Below are positions 34,198-41,977 of a stretch of DNA of 42,169 nt, in pieces; within the stretch, counting starts at the first letter, position 1; every line of letters begins with the position of its first letter. The notes below the pieces were generated by a model. It saw only the letters and a list, made by a program, of their open reading frames with translations. It did no database searches and was not told the DNA's origin. The translations under genes and the position numbers were made by a program. The DNA is from SOIA01 sp964348015 (GTDB lineage Bacteria > Acidobacteriota > Aminicenantia > Aminicenantales > Aminicenantaceae): contig CAYGBC010000040.1 in the NCBI GenBank assembly GCA_964348015.1, forward strand, positions 1 to 42,169, in the 5' to 3' direction.

Positions 34198-34441
34198 GGG
34201 GTCGCGTCTTAACATTTGACATTTCTAAAAGAAATGAAGTCTAAAGGGACCGCATATTAACATTCAACTTTATAATGAACAAGGCCTTAGATAATTCTAG
34301 TGAATTCTTTTATCTGTGCGTTTCAGTTGTATGGATAATTCAAAAATTATAGAGTCATTCTGATAGAAATATCAGATGTTAAGATGTGGCCCCCTTTAGT
34401 GACAATCTCACGAGAAATGTCAAATGTTAAGACGCGACCCC
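34198..34441. repeat. 244-bp element with perfect 29-bp terminal inverted repeats and a nested inner repeat
   Basis: The ends 34198-34226 and 34413-34441 are perfect inverted repeats of 29 nt, related to those of 1197-1313. A second, imperfect inverted pair lies inside (34241-34265 and 34375-34399) with a diverged form of the same sequence (TTAACAT near the middle). This looks like a younger copy enclosing an older one. The gap 34069-34446 has no gene; the rest is AT-rich. Confidence 0.88.
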
Positions 34442-34446
34442 TAATT

Positions 34447-34797
34447 CTAATTTTCAGACTGCTGTCCGAGACCTTTGACGGCGTTTTTCAATGCTCGCAC
34501 GACCGCCAGCTCAATCTCTTTCAATTTATCTGGGTCTTTTTCATACTGCACCAGGATATTTTCCACTCTCACCAAATGCAGCATCGGGTCTTCCCAGTTC
34601 AATCCGGCCCAGAGAAAGACGCTCAAATATCTCAAATCCAGTCTGTTCAGCATCATCTCCATAAACTCTGAGTTTCCTTTGGGAATCTGCAGGTTGCGTA
34701 AAATCTCCCGGTACGATTCTAAGCTGTATTTTAGCCTCCTCTTCCTGTCCAGGTTGACGAAGACCGTCTTTCTCACTCGTCTTTCTTGCTTTTCCAT
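34447..34797 (-). CDS. Small protein of unknown function, weakly like phage tail-assembly chaperones
   Basis: A 116-residue soluble protein, starting MEKQERRVRKTVFVNLDRKR. The segment LDLRYLSVFLWAGLNWEDP, followed by a region preceding KLKEIELAVVRALKNAVKG, recalls the small tail-tube or tail-assembly chaperone proteins of phages and gene-transfer agents. No other phage gene is present, so this resemblance is weak inference. The ATG at 34797 is preferred over a TTG one codon upstream. The stop abuts the inverted-repeat element 34198-34441. Confidence 0.6.
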   Translation of the reverse strand: MEKQERRVRKTVFVNLDRKRRLKYSLESYREILRNLQIPKGNSEFMEMMLNRLDLRYLSVFLWAGLNWEDPMLHLVRVENILVQYEKDPDKLKEIELAVVRALKNAVKGLGQQSEN

Positions 34798-34957
34798 CAA
34801 AAATTCCGTTCTCGCAGAGCCGGATGAAGATTGAGTGTCATCGTGAGCAGAACATCACTTCCATTTATTTAGTCGAGAAAAACGCTAAAAAAATAAAAAA
34901 AATGTCTTTTTTCTGTTGACTCAGGAAAAAAATTATAAAACAATTTGTGAGTAGTTT

Positions 34958-34986
34958 TTTACTTTATCGGGTATTTTCATTAGAAT
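34958..34986 (+). promoter_or_regulatory. Candidate promoter of the 62-residue protein gene
   Basis: TTTACT (34958-34963), a 17-bp spacer and TAGAAT (34981-34986). The leader to the ATG at 35075 would be about 80 nt. Confidence 0.45.
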
Positions 34987-35074
34987 ATTGTGAAAAGAAA
35001 AGCATGACGGCTGGAAATCATAGATGGCCCCCAGTTTAAGAATTAGAGTTAGAGACAAAGGAGGAAAGCATAAT

Positions 35075-35263
35075 ATGAGCAAACAAAAGGACAAAGATAA
35101 AGCTCGAAAACGAATGTTCAAGTATCTCAAGGATGCCATGGAAAGCCTCGAAAAAGCCGAAAATGATAACATCCAGTGGGAATTTGTCCCTGAGCCGGTG
35201 TTTAAAGAAATATTGGAGGTTCTGGGGAAGGTTGAAGTCGAACTGACGAAGATTGGATCCTGA
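35075..35263 (+). CDS. Small charged protein of unknown function (62 residues)
   Basis: Starts MSKQKDKDKARKRMFKYLKD with AGGAGG at 35059-35064, ten bases before the ATG. That site argues for this start over an in-frame ATG at 35024. The N-terminus is very basic, and the rest looks like two amphipathic helices (MESLEKAEND, FKEILEVLGKVEVELTK). No family is recognised and it is monocistronic. Confidence 0.65.
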   Translation: MSKQKDKDKARKRMFKYLKDAMESLEKAENDNIQWEFVPEPVFKEILEVLGKVEVELTKIGS

Positions 35264-35437
35264 AATCAATCCGAAAAAACCACTAAGATTTTCCAGCCAT
35301 TATGATTCACAGATTGCCCCACCCCTAAAAAAAGCAAAAAATCTCCTCCCGTTCCCGTGCCGAACTCAATAATTTATCTGAGTGTCTTGAATCGAAGCTT
35401 GAAAGATTCTCTCCATCCGTGCAGACAGGAACCTATC

Positions 35438-35938
35438 TTAATGTTTCGGACGGCTGTCCTGAGAGGACGTTTCCTTTTCTTTCCATCTCTCGGCTAATCT
35501 CACCCTCATCCGAAAATAAGGAATAAGGATCAGGATAATACCGAATAATGAATAAAAATAGAATTTATCAACGCCTTTCTCGACCTGGCGAGCCACAAGA
35601 ATCAGGCTCCTCTGAATATGAATAAAAATCAAGTTAATGAATATCAGAGTCAAAAACACATACTCTTTAAATAAATCCGCTCTCCAGGAGGCTGCAATCC
35701 TGGACGAAATTTTTTGAGCCAGGACGTAAAAAAAGGCAAAAAACAGAGTCTGAGCCAGGATGTACAGAAAAAACAGCGGAGATTTTGTCACAAAGATGTG
35801 CTGCTGTCCGAGAAGATCGAGCCAGAGTGGAATTTTCTGGGGCAACCTCGGGTAGGCATATAAAACCATTATCCATCCCGCGCACAGGAGAATACAGTTG
35901 AAGATCACCAACAGGGCCGTTGCTTTTATCTTCTTCAA
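35438..35938 (-). CDS. Four-helix membrane protein, DUF1648-like N-terminus
   Basis: A 166-residue protein with four hydrophobic segments. After the first helix, YAYPRLPQKIPLWLDLLGQQ resembles the YPxLPxxIPxHF motif of DUF1648 proteins. The function of that domain is unknown. The start is TTG at 35938 with GGAGGTGG about 7 nt upstream. The C-terminus is basic and cytoplasmic by the positive-inside rule. The 174-bp gap to the 62-residue gene shows nothing further. Confidence 0.7.
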   Translation of the reverse strand: MKKIKATALLVIFNCILLCAGWIMVLYAYPRLPQKIPLWLDLLGQQHIFVTKSPLFFLYILAQTLFFAFFYVLAQKISSRIAASWRADLFKEYVFLTLIFINLIFIHIQRSLILVARQVEKGVDKFYFYSLFGIILILIPYFRMRVRLAERWKEKETSSQDSRPKH

Positions 35939-36056
35939 TCCGATTCCACCTCCGATACAGAGAGACTCCTATGGTATAACAGTTAAGGTATATTGGCAAA
36001 AAGAGGCTGCGCCCGTCTCGCGCGGAGGGGAAAAGAGGCGACATAGAGATATAAAT

Positions 36057-36106
36057 GGGGACTGTCCCTTTTAACCCTTATTTTAGAGAAGAGAGGGACT
36101 GTCCCC
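36057..36106. repeat. 50-bp GGGGACTGTCCC inverted-repeat element
   Basis: GGGGACTGTCCCTTTT (36057-36072) is inverted at 36092-36106 (AGAGGGACTGTCCCC). Each arm is itself nearly palindromic (GGGAC-T-GTCCC). A close relative of equal length lies at 24375-24424. It lies in the 314-bp gap 35939-36252, where no gene is supported. Confidence 0.8.
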
Positions 36107-36252
36107 TTTTGAGAAAAAGGAAAGGAGTGTCGGCAGATTTTATGAATAGTTCAGGTAAATTGACTCATCGCTTAGAAAACAAATCCGCAGGAGTTTTCTT
36201 TTTCTCTAAACGAGGCGGTATTCAGCCCCCGATAATGAGAATTTCTCTTTTT

Positions 36253-36519
36253 CTATTTCTTTTTACCTTCGAAAAGGTTGTACAGCCAGGCGATCACGAC
36301 ACCCAAAACAAATCCGTCCAGCGCGGCGTAGAGAGTGACGACCAGAACGCCCCAGAAGCCCCATCGGCCGAAAGTGTACCCGGGATAAATGGACTCAAGG
36401 ACTTTTAAGAGCGCAATCCCATAGCTATTCCAGATGAGATTTCCTAGACCTACTAAAAAAACCAGCAGGCCCCATACAATGCCCAATGTTTTTCCCAGTC
36501 GGAGAACGCCTACTTTCAT
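36253..36519 (-). CDS. Small two-helix membrane protein (holin-like annotation class)
   Basis: An 88-residue protein with hydrophobic segments at about 12-32 and 53-80, ending in KKK. The pattern LGIVWGLLVFLVGLGNLIW, SIYPGYTF and GFVLGVVIAWLYNLFEG matches a widespread group of small membrane proteins often labelled bacteriophage holin. Nothing here shows a lysis function. GGAGGG lies 5 nt before the ATG. Confidence 0.75.
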   Translation of the reverse strand: MKVGVLRLGKTLGIVWGLLVFLVGLGNLIWNSYGIALLKVLESIYPGYTFGRWGFWGVLVVTLYAALDGFVLGVVIAWLYNLFEGKKK

Positions 36520-36707
36520 GTTTCCCTCCTCACTTGATTTGAATACTTTTTACACCAATTCTGCCAAAATATCAATCTGTCTCTCAAGAAAAAATCAGGA
36601 TGATATCCGGCCATGCCTTATGAACCGCACACAAAGTGGAAGGAACACATGACCTTCGCCGACAAACTTCAACGCATACAAACTTCTGGAGTCCAAAAGC
36701 CGGTTAC

Positions 36708-36736
36708 TTGATTTATCGGATTTCTTAGTTTACAAT
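36708..36736 (+). promoter_or_regulatory. Sigma-70-type promoter of the zinc-ribbon protein gene
   Basis: TTGATT (36708-36713), a 17-bp spacer and TACAAT (36731-36736). The leader of about 44 nt includes AAGGAGGTG before the ATG at 36787. Confidence 0.6.
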
Positions 36737-36786
36737 ACATTCAAGATTGTCAGTAACAGTAAACCTTAATAAGGAGGTGTACTGAC

Positions 36787-37089
36787 ATGCCTAATGGGGA
36801 AAAAACAGAGTGCCTCCTGTGCGGGGCTCAAGCCGAAAGAAGTCCTTTTTCAGACATGACTGACCCATCTCAACCGGTCAGTGGCTGGAAGTACAAATGC
36901 CCGAATTGCGGACCCTTTATCCTGTCCGAGAGTGAACACAACTGGATAGAAAGTGACTGCTCTGAGGAGCAAAGGCTGACGATATTCGAATATCTGAGAG
37001 ACAATCCCCCCGAAGAAGGCGAATACAAGGTATTATCCACGGACGAACTCAAGAAGATCCTTCAGGGATCTCCCCCCGATGAGCCGTAA
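36787..37089 (+). CDS. Small zinc-ribbon protein of unknown function
   Basis: A 100-residue protein with CLLCGAQ near the N-terminus and YKCPNCGPF about 30 residues later, a four-Cys zinc ribbon. The remainder is acidic and helical (EEQRLTIFEYLRDN). A very strong AAGGAGGTG precedes the ATG. It is monocistronic and converges on the secreted selenoprotein-candidate gene, whose extended stop lies 24 nt beyond it. Confidence 0.8.
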   Translation: MPNGEKTECLLCGAQAERSPFSDMTDPSQPVSGWKYKCPNCGPFILSESEHNWIESDCSEEQRLTIFEYLRDNPPEEGEYKVLSTDELKKILQGSPPDEP

Positions 37090-37112
37090 AAGACTTTCCG
37101 TTCCGTCCTCGA

Positions 37113-38567
37113 TCAGTATTTAAACGCTGTCTTTTTCAATTCGGTTTTGAACGGACCCACCTGGTAGCTTGTGAGGATAAAATATTCTGTGTCTTTTTTT
37201 GGGCCATCCCATGTGGCCGAGCAGCTGAATCCTCAGCCATACTCGAAGGAGCCCTGCGCGACCACCTCGCCGTCCGCCTTCACGACTTTATAGGTCGGCT
37301 CCTTGGGACGGTGCCCCAGGTCCTCTTCTTCTGACAAGGCGATCTGAGTTTGGTCACCGGAGATATGGCTCAGGTCGGTGATAAATTCCATGCCTTTGCC
37401 CTCGATGTCGAATCCTATAGAAGCTCTGGATGTCTTTCCTCTCATCCTGACTTCTACGAGGGGCTTGAAGGGTTCGCCGAATTGGATGGTCGGTTTTCCC
37501 CTACCATCCACAGTGACAAACGGGGATTCATTGGTTGCACTCGCATTGAGGCGCCACAGGTCCCCCTGTTTATCCTTTTTGAAGACCTGATAGTTGTACA
37601 GCCGGTATTTTCCTGCGGGAACCTTGATCTTTTTCCCGGGTTGAAAGGCCATCAAGCAGTGTTTTTCGTCCTCCGTATACAGAGAGATCCGTTCGGCTTC
37701 CATGTCCAGCTGCAAGGGGACCAATTTTCCGGTCACCGGTGTCAGGGTCATTTCTCCTTCAGCCGTGGAGATTTTAACTTTAAACAGCTTGTCATTCACC
37801 AGAAGCATATCACCTAATGTATGAACATCGTAAACTTCAATCTTATCGCCGGTGGTAATAAAAAAGCTATCTCCCTGCCCAAAAACCCGTACGCGACCAG
37901 AGGGAGGCCTTTCGAATTTATAGATGGAGAACCTGTCATTGAAACGGCCGTTTCCGTTGCTGTCTCCAAGAAAAATCCGGTATTTCTGTCCGTCAATATT
38001 AAATTCACCGGTATACGAGCAGTTGACTCTAAAGAGAAGCTGAATACTTCGGCCGATACTCTCGTTAGTGAATCCTTGCTTTTCAAGCCGCTGCGGCATG
38101 AAGACATAAATCATAGGACGAAAGCTGTACGGGAGCGATTTACCCTCCACTTCGATCTTCATGTCCACTGCGGGAAAATCCACATAGAGTATACGCTCAT
38201 TCGAGCTCGGCCGGAAAGTCCCATCCACTGAAGAATCATCTGTTAAATCACTGTTGCCGTTGATGTCGAGATAAATCCGGTCGTAGAACTTCGAATCCGC
38301 TTTCTGCTTGTCCAAAACACAGAGCCATTCCGTATTGGCGAACTTAACAGTGGAATACAGGGGATGCTCGCTTAAAAATGTCGGGAATTTCCATTCACCT
38401 GAAGGGGGTTCCAGCTTTTTTCCGAATCCGACATTGCCAGACGGAAAATAAGATTCCGATTTTTCGGGATGTTTTTGATACTTCAGAGGCACGTCGATCG
38501 CAAACGCGGAGGCGCATAGACACAATCCGAGGAAAACAGCCAAAAACTTAGGAGTGCATTTTTTCAT
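37113..38567 (-). CDS. Candidate secreted selenoprotein, UGA at codon 445 read as selenocysteine
   Basis: The frame starts at ATG 38567 (GGGGAGAG 6 nt upstream) with signal peptide MKKCTPKFLAVFLGLCLCAS ending AFA. It runs 444 codons to a TGA at 37233-37235. The same frame then stays open for 39 codons, reading UGFSCSATWDGPKKDTEYFI and on through VGPFKTELKK, to a TGA at 37113. The added part completes a domain that starts TYKVVKADGEVVAQGSFEYG and forms a U445-x3-C449 pair. The body has aspartate loops resembling calcium sites (DINGNSDLTDD, GDSNGNGRFNDR). A hairpin GGCCA/TGGCC (37202-37218) begins 14 nt after the UGA, suitable for a SECIS. selB lies upstream on the same strand. If UGA is a stop, the product is 444 residues ending at 37233. 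Confidence 0.7.
37202..37218 (-). promoter_or_regulatory. Possible bacterial SECIS hairpin for U445
   Basis: On the minus strand, a 5-bp stem GGCCA/TGGCC closes a 7-nt loop CATGGGA. It begins 14 nt after the in-frame UGA, so the apical loop lies 19 nt from it. The stem is short and the G residues are not at the first loop positions, so support is moderate. Confidence 0.4.
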
Positions 38568-38647
38568 TGTTTTCTCTCCCCATACATTGCTTACATACAG
38601 GATTCTCTCACAGAATTTAGTCGGAGACAAGGAGAAAATATGGTGTT

Positions 38648-39430
38648 TTATGTCTTTACTTTCCTGGTCTTCTGGGAACAGACAGTCTGGCAGTCATGGC
38701 AGACCATGCAGTCGAGAGACCGGTTTGACGCAACGCCCTTGAGAATCCTTAAAGAAGGAGTGACACCCGCAGGACAGGCTTCATCACACAATTCACAGGA
38801 AGTGCAGTTTTCTGCCGGGACTTTGACCTTCCAAAAACTGAAGAGATTCATCGGGGCCAGGATCGCTCCTATCGGACACAGAACTTTACAGAAAGCCCGA
38901 CTGCTGAAAATCACAGCCAGGATGACGATGACCAATATTGTCAGCTTTACGAGAGTGATCAACGGCAGCACAGAAAATCCACTCGTAACAAGGTTCGGCA
39001 TAGTGACCTGAAGAGCCGAAGCCGGACAGACCCTGCAGAACGAATACATCGTCTCCTCCCCTAGGAAAAAGGGGATGAGGAAGACCATCAGGACCAACAC
39101 GAGGTACTTTATGTTTCTGGTCCATTTGGGCAGAGTGATCTTACGCGTTTTGATTTTGTACAGCATATCCTGCAGGAAGCCGAAGGGACATACCCATCCG
39201 CAGAACAGCTTTCCGAGCACGACTCCTAACAGCAGGACTATGCCGAGCGCGATGAACGGAAAGAGATGGTACCCGGAATAGTGGATATACACCCCGATCG
39301 GGCAGGCGAACCAGGATAACGCACAGGAGTGGCAGCTGAGGACAGGATTGCAGAGCCATTTGAGCTCAGGCCCCCAGGAACTGTGTAAGAGGAGAAGGGA
39401 AGCAAACTGTGTTATTCTTCTCTTGATCAT
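38648..39430 (-). CDS. NapH-like membrane polyferredoxin
   Basis: A 260-residue membrane protein with about five helices and many Cys motifs. Two 4Fe-4S sets lie in the C-terminal domain: C209, C212, C215, C219 and C241, C244, C247, C251. Cys pairs beside the helices are C77/C81 (FCGWVCPFG), C132/C135 and C181/C185 (FCKVLCPIG), and an N-terminal group is C27, C33, C36 and C43. This is the layout of NapH, FixG and YccM proteins, which carry electrons between quinol or ferredoxin and periplasmic partners. It lies 41 nt after the stop of the small CPTU protein and 80 nt before the secreted selenoprotein candidate, so it could be their electron source. Confidence 0.88.
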   Translation of the reverse strand: MIKRRITQFASLLLLHSSWGPELKWLCNPVLSCHSCALSWFACPIGVYIHYSGYHLFPFIALGIVLLLGVVLGKLFCGWVCPFGFLQDMLYKIKTRKITLPKWTRNIKYLVLVLMVFLIPFFLGEETMYSFCRVCPASALQVTMPNLVTSGFSVLPLITLVKLTILVIVILAVIFSSRAFCKVLCPIGAILAPMNLFSFWKVKVPAENCTSCELCDEACPAGVTPSLRILKGVASNRSLDCMVCHDCQTVCSQKTRKVKT

Positions 39431-39445
39431 GCTCAGCGATCTGTT

Positions 39446-39462
39446 GCGGCCACCCGGGCCGC
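39446..39462. promoter_or_regulatory. Hairpin after the CPT-UGA codon: possible SECIS, or a plus-strand terminator
   Basis: On the minus strand GCGGCC-CGGGT-GGCCGC forms a 6-bp stem with a 5-nt loop that has G at position two. It starts 15 nt after the UGA at 39478-39480, so the loop is 21 nt from it, in the usual bacterial SECIS range. Read on the plus strand, the same hairpin is followed by TTTTTT and looks like an intrinsic terminator, but no plus-strand gene ends here. Confidence 0.45.
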
Positions 39463-39471
39463 TTTTTTATC

Positions 39472-39741
39472 CTACTGTCAGGTGGGACAGGCGGATTTGC
39501 CTCTGGGCTGGGAACGGTCGTAGGTCGTGTAGAGCCTGTCGCCCTCACGCGCCACGCCACGAAAGGTGGCGTCCACCACCATCTGAAACTCACTGATCCT
39601 GTGAAAGGTGAGAAGGCCGAATTCTTCTGTATCCGATTCATACACCTTGTGCTTGCGCAGGCTGCCGAATACTAAAAGCGCCAGCGCAACGAACAAACCG
39701 ACAACCGCGATGACTTTCTTATGATCCCATTTGATTTTCAT
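39472..39741 (-). CDS. Small membrane protein, candidate selenoprotein ending Cys-Pro-Thr-Sec-Gln
   Basis: ATG 39741 overlaps the selB stop by 4 nt. A transmembrane segment (VIAVVGLFVALALLVFGSL) follows a short basic N-terminus, then a soluble part ending YDRSQPRGKSACPT at a TGA (39478-39480). If that UGA is read as selenocysteine the protein gains two residues, U88 and Q89, and stops at TAG, giving a C-terminal CxxU redox motif. If it is a stop, the protein is 87 residues. In favour: a Cys three residues before the UGA, the hairpin at 39446-39462 and translational coupling to selB. Against: only one codon follows. No family is recognised with certainty. Confidence 0.6.
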
Positions 39742-41741
39742 TTGAACAGATTCCTCTGGTAATCCGGCATCAATTTCCGGATGTTCCCGGAGCGAACCGT
39801 GATTCTCTGCAAATCGAGGAAATCCAGAACAGCGAGCGCGTACTTCCTCGAAGAGCCGATATGGGCTTTGAAATCCGCTGAATCGAGCGATCCTTTTTCA
39901 TTGATGATCTTCACCACCATATCCTGTGCTCCCTTGAAGACGCCATAGTCTAACACCACATTTTTGGAAAGTCGAATCAATTTTTTCTGACTGAACAGAT
40001 AATCCAGGATCCGGCCGATCTGTTTTGGGGAGGCCTGAGTCATATCCGGCAGATCCTCGGGTCTCGGGGAATGAAAGCCGGCGTCCGCATAAATCTTTTG
40101 TATTCTTGTCATCAGGCGGCGCTCATCATTGCTGAGCTTCTCGACCGCGGCCCGGAGAATGAACTTGTTCCCTTTTTTCTCGATCACGCCCTGGCGCTGA
40201 AGGTCCTCCTCGATCCTCCTCCACAAGCGAGCCGGCCAGTCAAAGCCCTGCCTGAGCATCCCGGAAGTGAGACTCAGTGTCCCTTCCTCTGTAGCCACCT
40301 TCTGCAGCCGGGATCCCGCCCCAGCCAATAATTTCCGGTAAGTTTCGGAATGGACATAATGGTCAGCGCCGAGCGAGATGACTTTTTTGTTTTCGATCAA
40401 TCCGGCCAGGCTGTCTCTCACGACGTCTTTGTGCAGCAGAATTCCCCTGGATATCTCATCCAGAGAAGCGCTGCCCTTTCTTTCGGTTCGAAGATAATAC
40501 TCCACTCTTTTTTCCAGGCCTTCTTCACTCATCGGATCGACACCCTGGAAGTGTGCCAGGTAAGCATTGAGCTGTTCGGCTACGTCTTTCTTCTTTTTCC
40601 GCTTCGCATCACGAGAAACCGCAAGAACCTCTCCTCCAGCGGTGGTTGTGACCGGAGAGAGCCGCCTGATGATAAACCTGTCTCCGACAGCCGCTACGAC
40701 CGGCTGAGCCAGGACAATGGTCGCCAAACCTTCTTCGCCTTCCTTAAGGGAATTGCTCTCAAGGAAATATATTTTTCCCGTCTGTTCTATCGTGCCCGTG
40801 TGAAATTTAATCTGTTCGGCGTTTCGAATCGGATTCTGAAGATTTGGAATGGTCTTCAGCCGGACATGAAATGATATAACGGGTTCCAGATATCCCGGGA
40901 GACTGAGGACTTGCCCGCGCACCGGAGGTCTCTTCACGAAGGCCGGTATATTCAGTGCCAGACATTGACCAAACTCTCCATCTGAAGTCTCGTTCATGAA
41001 CTGCTGGATGCCGACGATCTTGCCTCTCTGATTTCCGGGAACGACCTCGACCTCCGCACCGACCTGAATGGTCCCGTCCACGGGAATTCCCATGACGACC
41101 ACTCCAAAACCCTTCTGCTTGAAGACATGAGACACCGGCATCCTGAAGATGCCGAACCTTCGCCTTCTGGACAGACTCTTAGCCTGCCCGACCAGGGCAT
41201 CGTAAAACTCGGGAAATCCGTCATACGTTTGAGAAGAAACCGGACAGATGGGAGCCTCCTCCATGAAAGTTCCCTTGAGAAAGGCACGGATTTCCTCTGT
41301 GACGGCACTGATCCGTTCTTCAGTGACAAGGTCGATCTTGGTCAGGGCCACTATCCCGTGGGAGACGCCGAGCAATTCCATGATCTGGAAGTGTTCGACA
41401 GTCTGCGGCATGATACCGTCATCCGCAGCCACGACCAGTATCGTCATGTCGATGCCCGATACTCCAGCCACCATGTTTTTGACAAACTTTTCGTGGCCGG
41501 GCACGTCGACGATACCCACACAGAGGTCCTCCTCCAAAACGCACGGCGCAAACCCGAGCTCGATCGTCAATCCCCGCTCTTTTTCGGTTTTGAGACGGTC
41601 GGTCTCACAGCCGGTCAGCAGCCTGACGAGCTGCGTTTTTCCGTGGTCCACATGTCCGGCCGTGCAGACCATCATCATCACGTTGGGACGGGTTCCCGCC
41701 TTGAGCTCTCCCGGCGGCTGGTGTTTTGTGCGGCCCGGCAT
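39738..41741 (-). CDS. selB: Selenocysteine-specific translation elongation factor SelB
   Basis: A 667-residue SelB, which delivers Sec-tRNA to UGA codons marked by SECIS hairpins. The GTPase domain has GHVDHGK (29-35), DVPGHEKFVKNMVAG and TKID. EF-Tu-like domains 2 and 3 follow (VSHVFKQKGFGVVVMG), and the C-terminal third is winged-helix repeats for SECIS binding (IRKLMPDYQRNLF at the end). Somewhat longer than E. coli SelB (614). The ATG at 41741 gives a 21-residue extension; an ATG at 41678 just before VCTAGHVDHGK is an alternative. selA, selD and the Sec tRNA are not in the window. It leads a four-gene operon that includes the two candidate selenoproteins. Confidence 0.95.
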   Translation of the reverse strand: MPGRTKHQPPGELKAGTRPNVMMMVCTAGHVDHGKTQLVRLLTGCETDRLKTEKERGLTIELGFAPCVLEEDLCVGIVDVPGHEKFVKNMVAGVSGIDMTILVVAADDGIMPQTVEHFQIMELLGVSHGIVALTKIDLVTEERISAVTEEIRAFLKGTFMEEAPICPVSSQTYDGFPEFYDALVGQAKSLSRRRRFGIFRMPVSHVFKQKGFGVVVMGIPVDGTIQVGAEVEVVPGNQRGKIVGIQQFMNETSDGEFGQCLALNIPAFVKRPPVRGQVLSLPGYLEPVISFHVRLKTIPNLQNPIRNAEQIKFHTGTIEQTGKIYFLESNSLKEGEEGLATIVLAQPVVAAVGDRFIIRRLSPVTTTAGGEVLAVSRDAKRKKKKDVAEQLNAYLAHFQGVDPMSEEGLEKRVEYYLRTERKGSASLDEISRGILLHKDVVRDSLAGLIENKKVISLGADHYVHSETYRKLLAGAGSRLQKVATEEGTLSLTSGMLRQGFDWPARLWRRIEEDLQRQGVIEKKGNKFILRAAVEKLSNDERRLMTRIQKIYADAGFHSPRPEDLPDMTQASPKQIGRILDYLFSQKKLIRLSKNVVLDYGVFKGAQDMVVKIINEKGSLDSADFKAHIGSSRKYALAVLDFLDLQRITVRSGNIRKLMPDYQRNLFK

Positions 41742-41765
41742 GGCTATGCCCTCTCCACCGGATTC

Positions 41766-41793
41766 ATATCATCTCCATGATATATCAGGTCAA
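41766..41793 (-). promoter_or_regulatory. Candidate promoter of the selB operon
   Basis: On the minus strand, TTGACC (41793-41788), a 16-bp spacer and TGATAT (41771-41766). The spacer contains the perfect palindrome TGATATATCA (41778-41787), a possible repressor site. Confidence 0.4.
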
Positions 41794-41938
41794 TGTTCCG
41801 GATATCCTCTTTCGTTTCCACGGTTTAAGTCTAACGGATGGACGGGCCTTTTTCAAATCAGGACTTCCTCGATTCAGAAAGTTCGTTAATAAGGGTAATG
41901 AACTTAAAGAAGAGAGCGAGTCCGTATGAACAGGAGTC

Positions 41939-41977
41939 TTAACAATGTCTTAACAAATATTTAACAAGTCTCTGACA
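41939..41977 (+). promoter_or_regulatory. Pho-box-like array: four hexamers at exact 11-bp period
   Basis: TTAACA at 41939, 41950 and 41961, then CTGACA at 41972, each exactly 11 bp apart. This is the arrangement of PhoP (Bacillus, TTAACA) and PhoB (CTGTCA) binding sites. It lies about 65 bp upstream of the partial SDR gene at 42041. The rest of the gap 41742-42040 holds the selB promoter and no other gene. Confidence 0.65.

Noticed and set aside
34447..36519. Prophage remnant (tail-chaperone-like and holin-like genes)
   Set aside because: Two weak resemblances without integrase, terminase, capsid or lysin genes do not support a prophage.
36613..36711. 32-codon ORF upstream of the zinc-ribbon gene
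   Set aside because: No ribosome-binding site or recognisable features, and its end overlaps the promoter of the next gene.
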